Below, piece by piece: positions 23,810 to 35,200 of a DNA stretch of 64,000 nt. Below the pieces are notes generated by a model that saw only the letters and a list, made by a program, of their open reading frames with translations, did no database searches and had not been told where the DNA came from. Numbering within the stretch: position 1 is the first letter of the stretch; each line of letters begins with the position of its first letter. The translations under genes and the position numbers were made by a program. The stretch comes from Ischnura elegans (Eukaryota > Arthropoda > Insecta > Odonata > Coenagrionidae): assembly GCF_921293095.1 (NCBI RefSeq), contig NC_060247.1, positions 110,069,111 to 110,133,110 of the forward strand, in the 5' to 3' direction.

Positions 23810-25086
23810 CACAGTGGGCTGAAATCGAAAAAAGCTGGACAAAACCTCGAAAATGGTTTTTTTGAGTATGGAAGTTGAAACTTTGCACAGTTGTTGCCAA
23901 CACATTAGTGCATTTTTTGACGCAAAATGTTTTTCATAGGTTAATTTTTTTATATAAAATACATAGCCTCAAAGTTGAACAAATTTGGCGCAAATTGCCC
24001 GCTTTGAATTTTTTTCGAAATTCAGCATGTTTAAACTAATGTCACACCTTTAGTAATAAATAAATAGCAACAAAAATTCATAAAATTGTTAAACGGTTTG
24101 TTAGCATTGATTACCATCAACTTTTACTACTTAGTTGTCGTATTTGTGATCAATACGATACAAAATGGCGGACCCTGTTTTCGTCGAATTTTTGTGTTTA
24201 TGTAGGATTTTAAAAAAAGGATCACCGAGTTACCTCGAGATATTTACACCACATATACAGCAAAGTATGTAGATTATGATAACCGGAAAGACAGCTGCGA
24301 CCATCTGCGACGCCGAAATTAAGATCGATTTTTCGAACGTGCGGCTGCGCCCGGAGCTGGCTGCTGGCCACGGGAATTGCCGTACTCGACGGATGTTGGA
24401 TAGTGAATCATTTTAAGCAAATTTATTGTATAATAGCTATGATATATTATTACTACATTTATTTTCCTTTTGTTGTAACCTGATTTCTCTACTGTCTTGT
24501 AATATTTATCGTCGATGCAGTACAAAATGGCGGACACTAATTTCAGTAACATTTTTGCCCGTGTGTGGCTATATAAAAAGAAGGACCCCGAGTTGCTCTC
24601 AGATATTTACATCGTAATTGAATCAAGCCTTTTAGAGTCTCCATCCACAGAAATAATCTGTGACCGTTCGCAACAAACAAAATAAAATCGATGTTTCTAG
24701 TCACTAGTCAGTAAAAATGGATAGAGGAGCGAATTCATTTACCTAAAGTGACAACAAACCAACTTGAAATGAAATAGTAATAATTATGTTGGAATAAAAC
24801 ATATCCACAGCAAAGACTTCATAGCGCTTTATGATGTACGCTGCGTCACGACATTCAATGAGCCCATGGAGCATCCGCGGACTGCGCGGCACGGTAAAAA
24901 CATTTGCGCCAAATTTGTTCAACTTTGAGGCTATGTATTTTATATAAAAAATTAACCTATGAAAAATATTTTTCTTCAAAAAATGCACTAATGTGTTGGC
25001 AACAACTGAGAAAAGTTTCAACTTCCATACTAAAAAAAAACATTTTCGAGGTTTTGTCCAGCTTTTTTCGATTTCAGCCCACTGTG
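23810..25086. mobile_element. Non-autonomous Transib-like transposon with RSS-like ends
   Basis: A 1277-bp element has terminal inverted repeats of about 185 bp (23810-23995 and 24902-25086); the outer 45 bases are identical in both. Each end begins CACAGTG, followed 22 bases later by ACAAAACCT. It is flanked by identical 5-bp repeats CGGCG (23805-23809, 25087-25091). A CAC-type heptamer end and a 5-bp GC-rich CGNCG-type duplication are known hallmarks of the Transib superfamily, from which RAG1 is derived. The interior has two diverged direct repeats around ACAAAATGGCGGAC (near 24170 and 24525) and no transposase frame, so it would depend on a transposase elsewhere. Confidence 0.75.
24160..24615. 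repeat. Diverged internal direct repeat of the Transib-like element
   Basis: About 90 bases around 24160-24250 (ACAAAATGGCGGACCCTG to CTCGAGATATTTACA) recur at about 24520-24612 (ACAAAATGGCGGACACTA to CTCAGATATTTACAT), showing an old duplication inside the element. Confidence 0.55.
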
Positions 25087-25091
25087 CGGCG

Positions 25092-26440
25092 GTTGATCCA
25101 GTTCGGCCGTTACCCAGCCGCTATGCCTGCTATCTCGATCTTCCCTCCTCCATTCACGATAAGAACTATTCCATACCCCACTATCTATAAAGATAGAAAG
25201 ACAGAGAGTTTAGCCACTAAGGGGTTGGGTTTGCAGGGGGTGGGGTCAGGTCAGTCACCCTGTTCAATTTTAACGGGTATAGGAGTTCCAATCTATCCTT
25301 GGAGGATGCTGCTAGCCTATTTGGCCGGTCCGTTTCTCTGGCATCTAAAGCCTTCTCTATAGAAGGAGTAACATTAAGGAAACCGAAGGGAGCACTTGAT
25401 GTGAGACTTCAATATCTACATGTCAACGATGGCGTTCATGGAGTAATGAAGCCCCAAGTAAAGCTAAATAAACGCAAAAAATATCTTATTTGGTTTGGTC
25501 GATTTTTTTTAGCGTGAAATATTTGAAATGTATAAAAATGTAGGCATAAAACTGTATACAATGGAAAACTGTCGCAGTCATTCCTTTCATGCATTTTCCC
25601 TCTTTTTCTGAATGAAACTGTGTGTAACGAATCTTACAGTCGATTATCTTTAGTCTACTAGCTAATCGAATAATAAAAAACATTTCAGGATTTTACGATA
25701 ATCTAGAAGTCAGAGCTCGCCGATTGCCGTTATGCTACGATACATGACAAATTTGAATTTTTTGGGAATAGAGAAAAGAGGGAGAGAAGGGATAAAGAGC
25801 AGGGGTCTTTACATTGCTTGAATTGACTCACTTATTCGTCTGTTAATCCGTTTGTCTGTCATTTTGGACAAAAATCTTGCTGCTCACGAATTAAAAATTG
25901 TCAAATTTGACCCACATTCCGTCTAGCTATCAACTTATAATTTTTAATATAGGTCAGAACCAAAAGAAATTGCATTCTTTCACTGCATGCACTTCTTCAT
26001 ATGCATTAGGGGACGCATCTTCTTAGGCATTTTCTGCAGTTAACATTTGCAATTATTGCTCAGCTGGAGGAAATAGTTTAACAATTTCCAAAAGTTCAAA
26101 AATGTATTTCCGGCTATTCTTTGCTGATCGAATGTAAACACACAAGTTAAGTAATAACATTGCAATACATTAAAATTTTAATGTAAAATCAAGTTTATAT
26201 ATGGAATAAGGAGTGAAAAATATGAAATTAATTTCGATACCTGCGATTTTATTCCGGCAAAAAGAAGAAAATTAACCACCCTTCCTTTCCCCAAGGTCCC
26301 GCGTTTAATTACTAATGATGAAGAGAACCAAAACGTGGAGTGCATTTTAACTTCAATATCTTAAATTGAAATTTTCTCCATAAATATTCATTATAAATTA
26401 AATCACAAATATATGATAGTAAATTTATATCACTCCAGTG
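25092..26440. other. Gene-free intergenic stretch
   Basis: AT-rich sequence with no exon or domain that I can support. Confidence 0.4.
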
Positions 26441-27002
26441 TCAATTGAAGGTAAAGTGAATACGCACCACGTTTGTGGATTTGAATGTGTCGTCGTTCAT
26501 CTGTAAAATTTAAACGTTGGATTATGGGTCAAGGATTATAGTTAGTTTATTTCCTTTTTTAAGTTCAAATGAAAACGTTGATTTCTAGGTATTTTTCAAA
26601 AATTTATTGCAATTTTTTTCGATAATTTTTGGCTGACCATTCTCAGTGAAATTTTAAAGTGCCTTACATTATTTTAAATGAGCCTTAATTTTTTTAACTT
26701 AATGTGTCACGGAGTCACTTAGTCACACAAGTGGCTTTATGGTTGTGCTATGGTATGAATTACTACGTTACTTCAAGATTTGTATACTTTGTAAGATTTG
26801 CAGCCCTCCAAGCTTGTCCCTCCAGTTTTCTTTATTTTTCCTTGTACCCTTTTTAATCTGAGCCAAGTACTTACCTCACGGTATTCATCGTGGAATTTCT
26901 TACCTCCATAACGGTCCCTACGTAGTTGCAATGTCTTGTTGCTTAGCGTATCCAGCGCGTCATTTTCTGGCGTACGGTGCTCTACTATTACCCACAAGTA
27001 CC
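26441..27002 (-). CDS. Possible two-exon fragment of an unknown gene
   Basis: On the minus strand an open segment (about 26968 down to 26875) reads EHRTPENDALDTLSNKTLQL and ends KFHDEYRE just before a good donor GTAAGTAC. A later acceptor TTTTACAG at 26501-26508 opens a short segment, MNDDTFKSTNVVRIHFTFN, followed by a stop. The two join in phase 0. I recognise neither part; the upstream acceptor is weak. It may be chance. Confidence 0.2.
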
Positions 27003-27146
27003 ATGTCAATAAATCAAGACAAAATATAAGCGTATTACACTATGCTTAGATCTTCAGAGGCTGTTTTCGACGATTCGCATGTTAAGTGATTCTGACGCTT
27101 AGCTCCAGAGTAGGTGTTAGTGATTTCATTCTTCATGTCTTCAACA

Positions 27147-27225
27147 GGTGTCATATGGCGCAACGGTTAACGAGTCTGCGTAGCGATTAGAATAGTGCAT
27201 GATCAAATTCCCGGAATAGGCTGCA
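27147..27225 (+). repeat. tRNA-derived SINE or pseudo-tRNA (unit 1)
   Basis: Begins GGTGTCATATGGCGCAACGG with a good box A (TGGCGCAACGG) and a degenerate box B (GATCAAATTCC) about 45 bases later. An equivalent copy lies at 45600-45678 in unit 2, so it predates the duplication. Confidence 0.6.
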
Positions 27226-27879
27226 TATAATTTCTAAATCTATAGCTGTTGTGTACAGGTTGACTTTACGCGTCTTGAATCGTTCAAGGTTATGCTTTTT
27301 CGCATTTTTTACGAGGAATATTTGGCAGTCGAATGGGCATTACTTTTTTATAAAATTATGAAAATAATATTTAAATAGTTTGAAAAATTAGTTAAAAATC
27401 CACATTCATATTTTTACTAAAAGAAGAGAATAATAGGAAATATAAAGTACATGCATTTTCCAAAAACAATATAAAATGTACTAAAAAGTAAAAAAATAAG
27501 ATTTACATCACTCGGAGAACTACGAGAGGGTGCTAATCGTTACTCACCTGTCAGGATCCTATATACTCATTGCTAATAGATTTCGTCAGCAGAAAAAAGC
27601 GTGTTTTTAATCTCTTTTTATTCATTTGTTCCGATTGTTCAAGTCTTTGATCCTTCGAGTACCACTTCTCATACAAATTAGACCCTCGCCCTGAGAGTGT
27701 AGCAACGCACGCCCCCCGTCCTGTGTACTCGTTCCACCAGCTCATAAGAATATTTACTTTATAAACTACCGGAATAAATTCATGGGGCATTACAGATGAC
27801 AGGCTTCTTGCTACTAAAGGTTCAAAAATGACTCATGACTCGTACAAACAGTCATGTTTTATCTAGATTTCTAAACGTA

Positions 27880-28075
27880 TTATATTTATTTATTTATTTT
27901 TTTTAAATTTCCCCGTAAACAGCACTTTGTGGCCTTTACAACGGGTTTTCAACATTAACAAAGCACGACACAAACATCCATGCCCTGGTTAGGGATCACC
28001 TACCCAGGCGGGATTCGAACCCACGACCTACGGATTGGCAGGCGAGGACTTTACCCCACCGCCACCGAGGCCGGC
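27880..28075 (-). repeat. SINE (GCCGGCC family), minus orientation
   Basis: About 195 bp. On the minus strand it begins GCCGGCCTCGGTGGCGG and carries box B GGTTCGAATCCCGCC, then a tail ending in TAAATAAATA. It is absent from the matching place in unit 2. Confidence 0.8.
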
Positions 28076-28301
28076 AATTTATAATATATAATAACTTATA
28101 TGTTTCTAACTCGCGACTAATGAAATACGGACAGCGTAGTGACATGCGCAGTGGCCCGAAGAGCAAAAGAGCCGTGGTTGACTTCCAGTTCTGGGGTATT
28201 TTTCCCTGTTATATATTTCATGCGGAAGAAATTTTACGAATTGAAAAGTTCAACAGAGAAAAAGTGGTGAGAGTTAAGTCACACTAAACTCACTGTATTT
28301 A

Positions 28302-28485
28302 CCGGCCTTGGTGATGGCGTGGTTGTCTTGACACCTAATCTAAAAGTCACGGGTTCGAGTACCACCTGGATAAGTTAATTGTACCCAGGTTATTAGTGTT
28401 CGTGGTAGCACAGTTGTCAGTTGTTGGGGTCTTCAATGAAAAGGCCTTTGTGAGCTGTTTTTAGAGCATGTGGAAATAAATTTTC
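28302..28485 (+). repeat. SINE (GCCGGCC family), plus orientation
   Basis: Begins CCGGCCTTGGTGATGGCG, has box B GGGTTCGAGTACC and a tail GGCCTTTGTGAGCTG ending in AATAAA. It is oriented opposite to the neighbouring copy at 27880-28075 and is likewise absent from unit 2. Confidence 0.8.
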
Positions 28486-29209
28486 TAAGCTCACGTTTCC
28501 ATTTATAAAATTTCAGTTTGCATATTATGGTGTATTCCCTAATCAGTAATTAATGATAGATAATAATATCAGTGCTACGTCTAAAAGAGAATAAACACTT
28601 TTCTCGGCTACCGAAATTTGCTCCTACTTACCAAAGATATCAATGCTTGAATGGTTATCATATCGGCTCATGAGCAGATCAAGGAAGAATTAAGATTAAT
28701 CTGCATTTTTTCGGAGTGTGGATCATTGGTAACCCATTATAATTCATACGATTGAAACACCACCAGTTTATCATCAATTATATCCCGTTTATTTCCTCTG
28801 TTTTTTTGAAATGGTCTCAGTTTCGTGAAACATTATCCTCTTCAAATAATTTAGTAGCAAACTGAATATGATTATGAATAAAAATACACTATTATCAAAA
28901 GGAACGCGCAAAATTGGGTATTTGGTACTAATGTGAAGCGTCTTTGTTCCATTGATCCATGAAATATTTTAAACAAGAAGTTAATATTATTGAAAAATGA
29001 ACTCGCTACTATTAACAATCAACATATGCAACAATTAAGCCTGTTTTTGAAATACTTAAAAATATTTTCAACAAAAGGTGCCACTGTTCCATTTGTATAA
29101 TTTCACGGCCAACTTATGGTTGATGTGAAGCATGTTTCATTCAGCGTTCTTATGATTCAAACAAAAGAATTCACAATTTAAAATAGTTCGTATTCACTCA
29201 TAAGCGCGG

Positions 29210-29215
29210 TTTATT
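29210..29215 (-). promoter_or_regulatory. Polyadenylation signal of copy A
   Basis: AATAAA lies on the minus strand 27 bases after the copy A stop codon. The matching place in copy B has no AATAAA because the sequence differs there. Confidence 0.5.
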
Positions 29216-29241
29216 TCATGTCCGTCGATTTTCGGGGAATT

Positions 29242-32200
29242 TTATGGAAGGTATTTCGAACATATTGTTTCCTTTGGCCATCTGGCTTTGAGCGTCTTCA
29301 CTGCATTCTTCATTACCTCCGAGCACATCTCTCCCATTTCTTCAGCGCATCCCAGAAAATCAAATATATGCCTGGAATGATAAATTACAGCCGAGATCAG
29401 TTAAGGAACGTTGAAATTGTGTAATGCCTCGCTCAATAGTAAATTTATGAGCGTAAAAAACCCCTATGGACGTTTATTCTGGTCCTCTCGTTGCTGAGGC
29501 CTAGGTTGTTAGGTCGCTAAGATTCAGTTGAAATAAACCAGCCGCATGTTGATAATGCCGCAATGGAAGCGAAATCGGAAATTGGAGCGAAATCAAACGA
29601 TTTCTTCCCCAATCGGAGTACGCGTACACAAACTTTTTTATGCAGCAGAGAAAAGTTTTTTTTTTTTTAATTAAAAGTTCTAAATGAAATTATACCTCTT
29701 GAATTCGAAAAGCATTCCCAAAATATCGTATCACTCGCAGTTTTGGTGAATATCATACATTCCGCCAACATCGATTACACATATGTAGGTAAATAGCACC
29801 TATATAGTGAGTGAATTATGTTGAAGTAGAATTTAAAATTAAATAAACAGTATATTGAAGTATGCACGCAGCAAACAGATGTAAATATACACAGGAAATA
29901 CTTTCTGCCTTATATTAACTTAAAATTTTTACATTGTGGTTTCTTTGTTGTCATGACATGTAGATCCTTCTTTTCCCCTTATGGGGCATATCTGTTTGCT
30001 CATACAGCAGTATTCGTTAATCATTCGAACTTGCCAATTTTTCTTGTGTCGTCGTTTCATTCCTTGATAGTCTGATGGAAACTTTCACAGTTTTTTTACA
30101 CTTGCCGTTTTAAGTATGCATAAAAAATTAACATAGTTTATTATCATTAATTAAAAATTTGTGCTATTTTACGCGAATTCTATGGGTAATACGATTCTTT
30201 TAGTATCGTTTTCGTATTCCGGAGGTCAAAATACATTCCGAACTACTTTTCGGCAACTAATAATATGTGATACTTTCAGCAGACAGCTGCAAAGCTGGGA
30301 ACTGTAGTTTGAAAACAAAAATGTGATATTTTAGCGTAGCGTAACCTTTTTGAAAGAGGTTTGCATGACCTGGCAATGAGGTTTAACCAGAATAAACGCC
30401 CGGGTTTATCAATTTCCTCCAATCTCAGACATACTTACTGGCATATGCTCGCTTTGGTGAAGCGGTCATCCCTCGGATCAGGAAACTCGCAAATTACAGA
30501 TTCATCGACGACGTCCACTCCGCCAAGACGCGAATGGCACTTCTGGCTTTTCAATGTTCTTTCCATGCATTCCACTTGATCTTCTCCGAGGATTGCTAAG
30601 CATGGAAAATTTTCAGAATGAGAAATACAGATCTTAACATTAGATGTGATATGAAACGATGAACTGCCCTTCTACCTACAAAGCACAGCCATTCCATGCT
30701 ATTCATTTAACAAGAGGGAATACTCAAAATTACTCCTGAATATAAGGGTCCGAGTTCTACGGCATTCAATACAAAGGGTATGGTCACCCCCTGCCAAACA
30801 CCCTAGAGGTGGCTACCAGGGTATTGTGTCAATGTAAAATGAAATGCCCCACAAGCCGTAACGTGTTACGCTCGTCCGTTTTGCCCCGACCCGGGTTTTA
30901 TAGCACTGGTTTAGGGGTATGAAGCAAATGACCGCTGGGATCGAACACAGCCTCTCAACCGGCATTATAAGTAGTTAAAATAATTTAATCTAGCATTATA
31001 TGGATTCTAGATATAATGAAAATAAATCCGTATACATTTGATCAGGAGTTTTGAAATTGGATACATTCGTTTGCTTACCGAAATTAAGAAATTCCTAAGC
31101 AGTCCACCCTTAATAATATCTCAATAGAACGGATTACACTACCAAATATTATGTTTGATTTATTATCTAACGAGAGTAATATGGGCTATCACAGAATTTT
31201 ACTCTTGAGCGCCAAATAATTTCGTCCCTAGAGCTGTTTGAATCTTCAACTTGAATATTGTGCCAAATTTTTTTCCGCGATTTTTAATTTTCAATGATAT
31301 TTATAATGAGATGCTCTTTAAGCAGTTGTAGCGCACGCCCGTTTTCGTCGACCAGGGTTTTACTGTATTCGTTTGCGGGGATGGAGAAAGTGATCGCAGA
31401 GACCAAATAGAGCCTTTCAACCAGCAAACGCTGACGCTCACTCACACAGGCTAATAATGAATTAACCAAAAAGAGCTGAACAAGACGTAAATTTGGATAT
31501 GTGGTGTGTGTTTTCATCGGGGACTCTTAATTTTACATGGCTAGTATTAATGTTTTGAATTTCGGTCGTTAAATTATATTACTTGCAATAATCCTGTCAT
31601 TTTATCCTCTGTAAAGTTGCATTAAAGATTACATTTATTCTAATACGCATCGCGGAATGGACCCTCTCCTAGCGCGAGATCAGTTTCTATTCTCTGGTTA
31701 TGATACGTATTCGTACGATACGCAGTTAGTGCTGAACATGTAATCATTACATATAGTGCGCATTACATCAAAAACTTCATTGAGGAGTAAACTTCGATAG
31801 AAATAATCCTTACCACTGAGTATTTGGCTGTTGTTTTCGCAAAGTATGGCTATAGATTCTACGATCATGCCTGTTGCGAACGGAACCATTAACTGCGACT
31901 TATTCGTGAATGTCTGTACCATATCCGCAGTATCTCTGATAACACCGATGATTGATTCCTTTTTCCTGAAAAAAAGATGGAGTGATGATAATAATTATCG
32001 CATTCAAAGAGTCATAAAGTCAATGTTTTACTCTCTGCAAAAAATCTTTGATCATGATTGTGGTGACGTTTCAAAAACAATTATCACCCATTAAAGTGAT
32101 GGATATGACTCTTTAACTTTCAATTACTATGTTCATTCACCTGTCCTTGAACTATATTTTCCCTTAGACCCCCGTGTCCCATAAGGTAATCGAGGGAATT

Positions 32201-35200
32201 ATTCCATATTCTATTCAAGGTTTTCAAAACTTTCCAACCTTTCTTAAAACTTCCTCATCACTCACACCATCTATCCATTTGATCGTCATCACTCTTCCAT
32301 AGCACCACATTTCGGAAGCATCCAACCTTCTATTCTTCGCTGCTGTAATTTCCCATTGCTACAATAAAGAAGCCCCACTACCATTAAGATGCATGCCCCA
32401 AATGTATGTCCTAATAAATTGCTTCCTACCTTCAGCCCTTAAATTTCCAACCGTAAGACTCCTTCCTCTTTTTGAGAAATGACCTCTTTGTTTGGGCTAT
32501 TTAACTGACCATCATAGGCCACCTGACTACACAAGGTGTAGAACTCCTTCATCTCTTCATGCTTACTACTGCTAAGTTTATGACCAGATGCATAAGAGGG
32601 AAAGTATCCCTTAAAAGTATCACAATTACAGAGATTCTGGTGTGTTTATTAATTCCGGAGAACTAGAAATTAACGTTTAGTTAAGTGAAATAATGAAACT
32701 GGATACCATTAGCAACTCTAAACATTGGTTTGGCCCCGATGAGGAGCGCATCGACGATGACAAGAGGCGTAGTAGGCATGGATCAAACGAATCAGCAACT
32801 GCAGAAAGGCATAATGTCCAAGTTGGACGATTTTTCTTTTTGTTTCTTAAAATTGTTGCTATGCGTGAAACTCAACGTTTCCTACTGAAAGGAAACATGC
32901 TAATAACACCGAGCGCAAATGTTTCCTTTTAGTAGGAAGCGTTGAGTCTTGCACCTACCAACAACTTAAAGAAGAAAAAAGAAAGATCGTCCAACTTGAA
33001 CATGATGCCTTTCTGCAGATAGCGTTTCTAATAAGCAGCAGGACCCTGGTATGAAGATAGTTGAGATTGAGACGTGACTCATGTTGTGGTCGCATAGAAG
33101 CAATTTATGGTTGGAGATCATAGGAAGGGGGGATTGCTTTGGTATGTGATCTGTGTTTATTATATTATTATTAATATTGTTTGGAAAATGTTATAATGTT
33201 GTTCAACCGACTAGAAAAATTTCAATATTTCTGACCTGCACAAATGTACGGGATCGAGGAGCTTCGTGTCGTTGGGAGTTTGGTCTGCTGCTCCTTCAAG
33301 AAATAAGGATTCTAAATTAAACCCATCCATAATGCAGTGAATCATGAGTTCCCTTGGCAACTGAAAAATAACATTTTCAAATCAGTTATTCTTGATGTAC
33401 ACGCAGCGCATGTTGATAACAAATTTTATTGCCCCAATAAGTCGAATAATCACTGGCCCCAACCGTGGGAATAAATGCAGGCTATAACCACTCTTTCATA
33501 TTACTATGAAAGGCTCCTGCTTGAGGGGATGTATTTTTTCCCATTTGGAGGTGCGGAAGTCATTTGCCTCTCAGCATCAAACTTTTATGACTCAGACGTA
33601 ACCAATCTATTTCTGATGATTCTCTTAATTGACTCAAAATTCTTCATCAAATACTTTTATTATTAGTTCATCATAAAGCGCGATCACCTGTGCTAAGAAA
33701 AAACATGTTTGCTTGGGAATGCCGTTTGAAATAAATGTGAACAAAGGCCGTGATCTTTTTCTTTTTATTATCTTGGGATTAAGAAGCATATTCTAGAATG
33801 AAATAGAGGTGACGGGCAAGAAACATGCAACGTTAAAAAGAATTTAAACTGGTCAACCTATTTTTCGTAGTAAGTGCGCGTGAAATATCACTGTTATTTC
33901 GTTTGTTATCCTTGTAACTTACAGGTCAAAAAGTCACTACTACCACGCCACATTTTTTGGTAAATATCCTCTTCAACATCGTTATTTTGTGAAAACGTGA
34001 AATGCTCAAGTGATGCGATAGGTGTTTCTTCCACTCTAAAAGCACTGAGGTTTAAAAGTTATAAAAAGAATGCTGGAAATCGAAGCCGTGAAAATGATTT
34101 CAAATCAGTGAACTAATTTTAGAGCTGAAATTTTAATTAGACGATTCAATGCCGCACAAAGAGAGAAAGAATATTATATATAACATGATTTTAGGTTTTA
34201 TTTTTTAGAGAAATTTGACAGTATGCCAATTATTTGAGTTTAAATCAGGTACTTTAAATTTTTTCACATATGCGATTCATAGCGTACTATACCTATTTAT
34301 TTGAATTGCAACTTTTTCTGGATAACTTTATGTGACTTAATTTAGCTTTATTTGACACATAGTACCAACACATCATCAAAATTGACTTAGGTTCTGCAGG
34401 GTGGATCTAAAAAAAAAAAAGGCACACAAAATGGGTGAAAAGCAAGTATAATAGTGGTAGGAAAATACCGGGGGCTATGCTTAGATTGCTTGAGTTATTA
34501 TGGGAAGAAGCCTTTAAGAGCCACTCGAACATATCGTTCTAGAACCGTGCTGTATTTCTAGATCCAGTAGAAACGATTTAATAACGAAGGAATTGGTATA
34601 GGAATGATATGGTATTAAAGGACTTAAATGAATTCTCGGTGGAAATCATGAGTCGAATCACCTCAACGCGTACCGTGTTTTCTTTAAACGGCTGGTGTCC
34701 TACAACCTCCGCCACTCATCTTTGGAGGCTGCTTGCGATGTAATTAATACGTCGATGTAGATTAGCGGATTTTTCGAAACGTCGGTGCTTTTAAAAAATT
34801 ATATGAATTGCTAACTAAAGAAAGGCTTCATGTTCAATTTGGGCGATTTTTCTTTTTTTTTCTTTAAGTTTTTGCTGGGTTTAGGACTCAAACGTTTCCT
34901 ACTAAAAGGAAATGTATCAGCTCGCTTTTATTAGCATGACATATTACCTTTATTTTAAGAAACGTTGAGTTTTGCCCCTATGAACAACTAAAAAAAAAAA
35001 AAAAAGAAAATTACTCCAACTTGGACATGATGATTTTCTGCAGTTAGCGATCCATATGTTACCAGATGAAAAGAGCGAGAAAAATATTTTTGCAATCAAT
35101 ACTTACTTCGGCGGCTTTCTTACATTCCCGAAACTCGATTGTTGCCGGATCTGTATTGTTAGCATCACCAGGCGAGCCGCAAATCACCAGAGTGGGAGAT

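Noticed and set aside
24904-25362. 152-codon plus-strand frame
   Set aside because: It starts in the terminal repeat of the Transib-like element and continues into unrelated flank; no domain.
27147-27225. Functional tRNA gene
   Set aside because: Box B is degenerate and the acceptor arms do not pair; a repeat origin fits better.
27551-27790. 79-codon minus-strand frame before a donor-like CAGGTGAGT
   Set aside because: The unit 2 equivalent has several indels that break the frame, so it is not under coding constraint.
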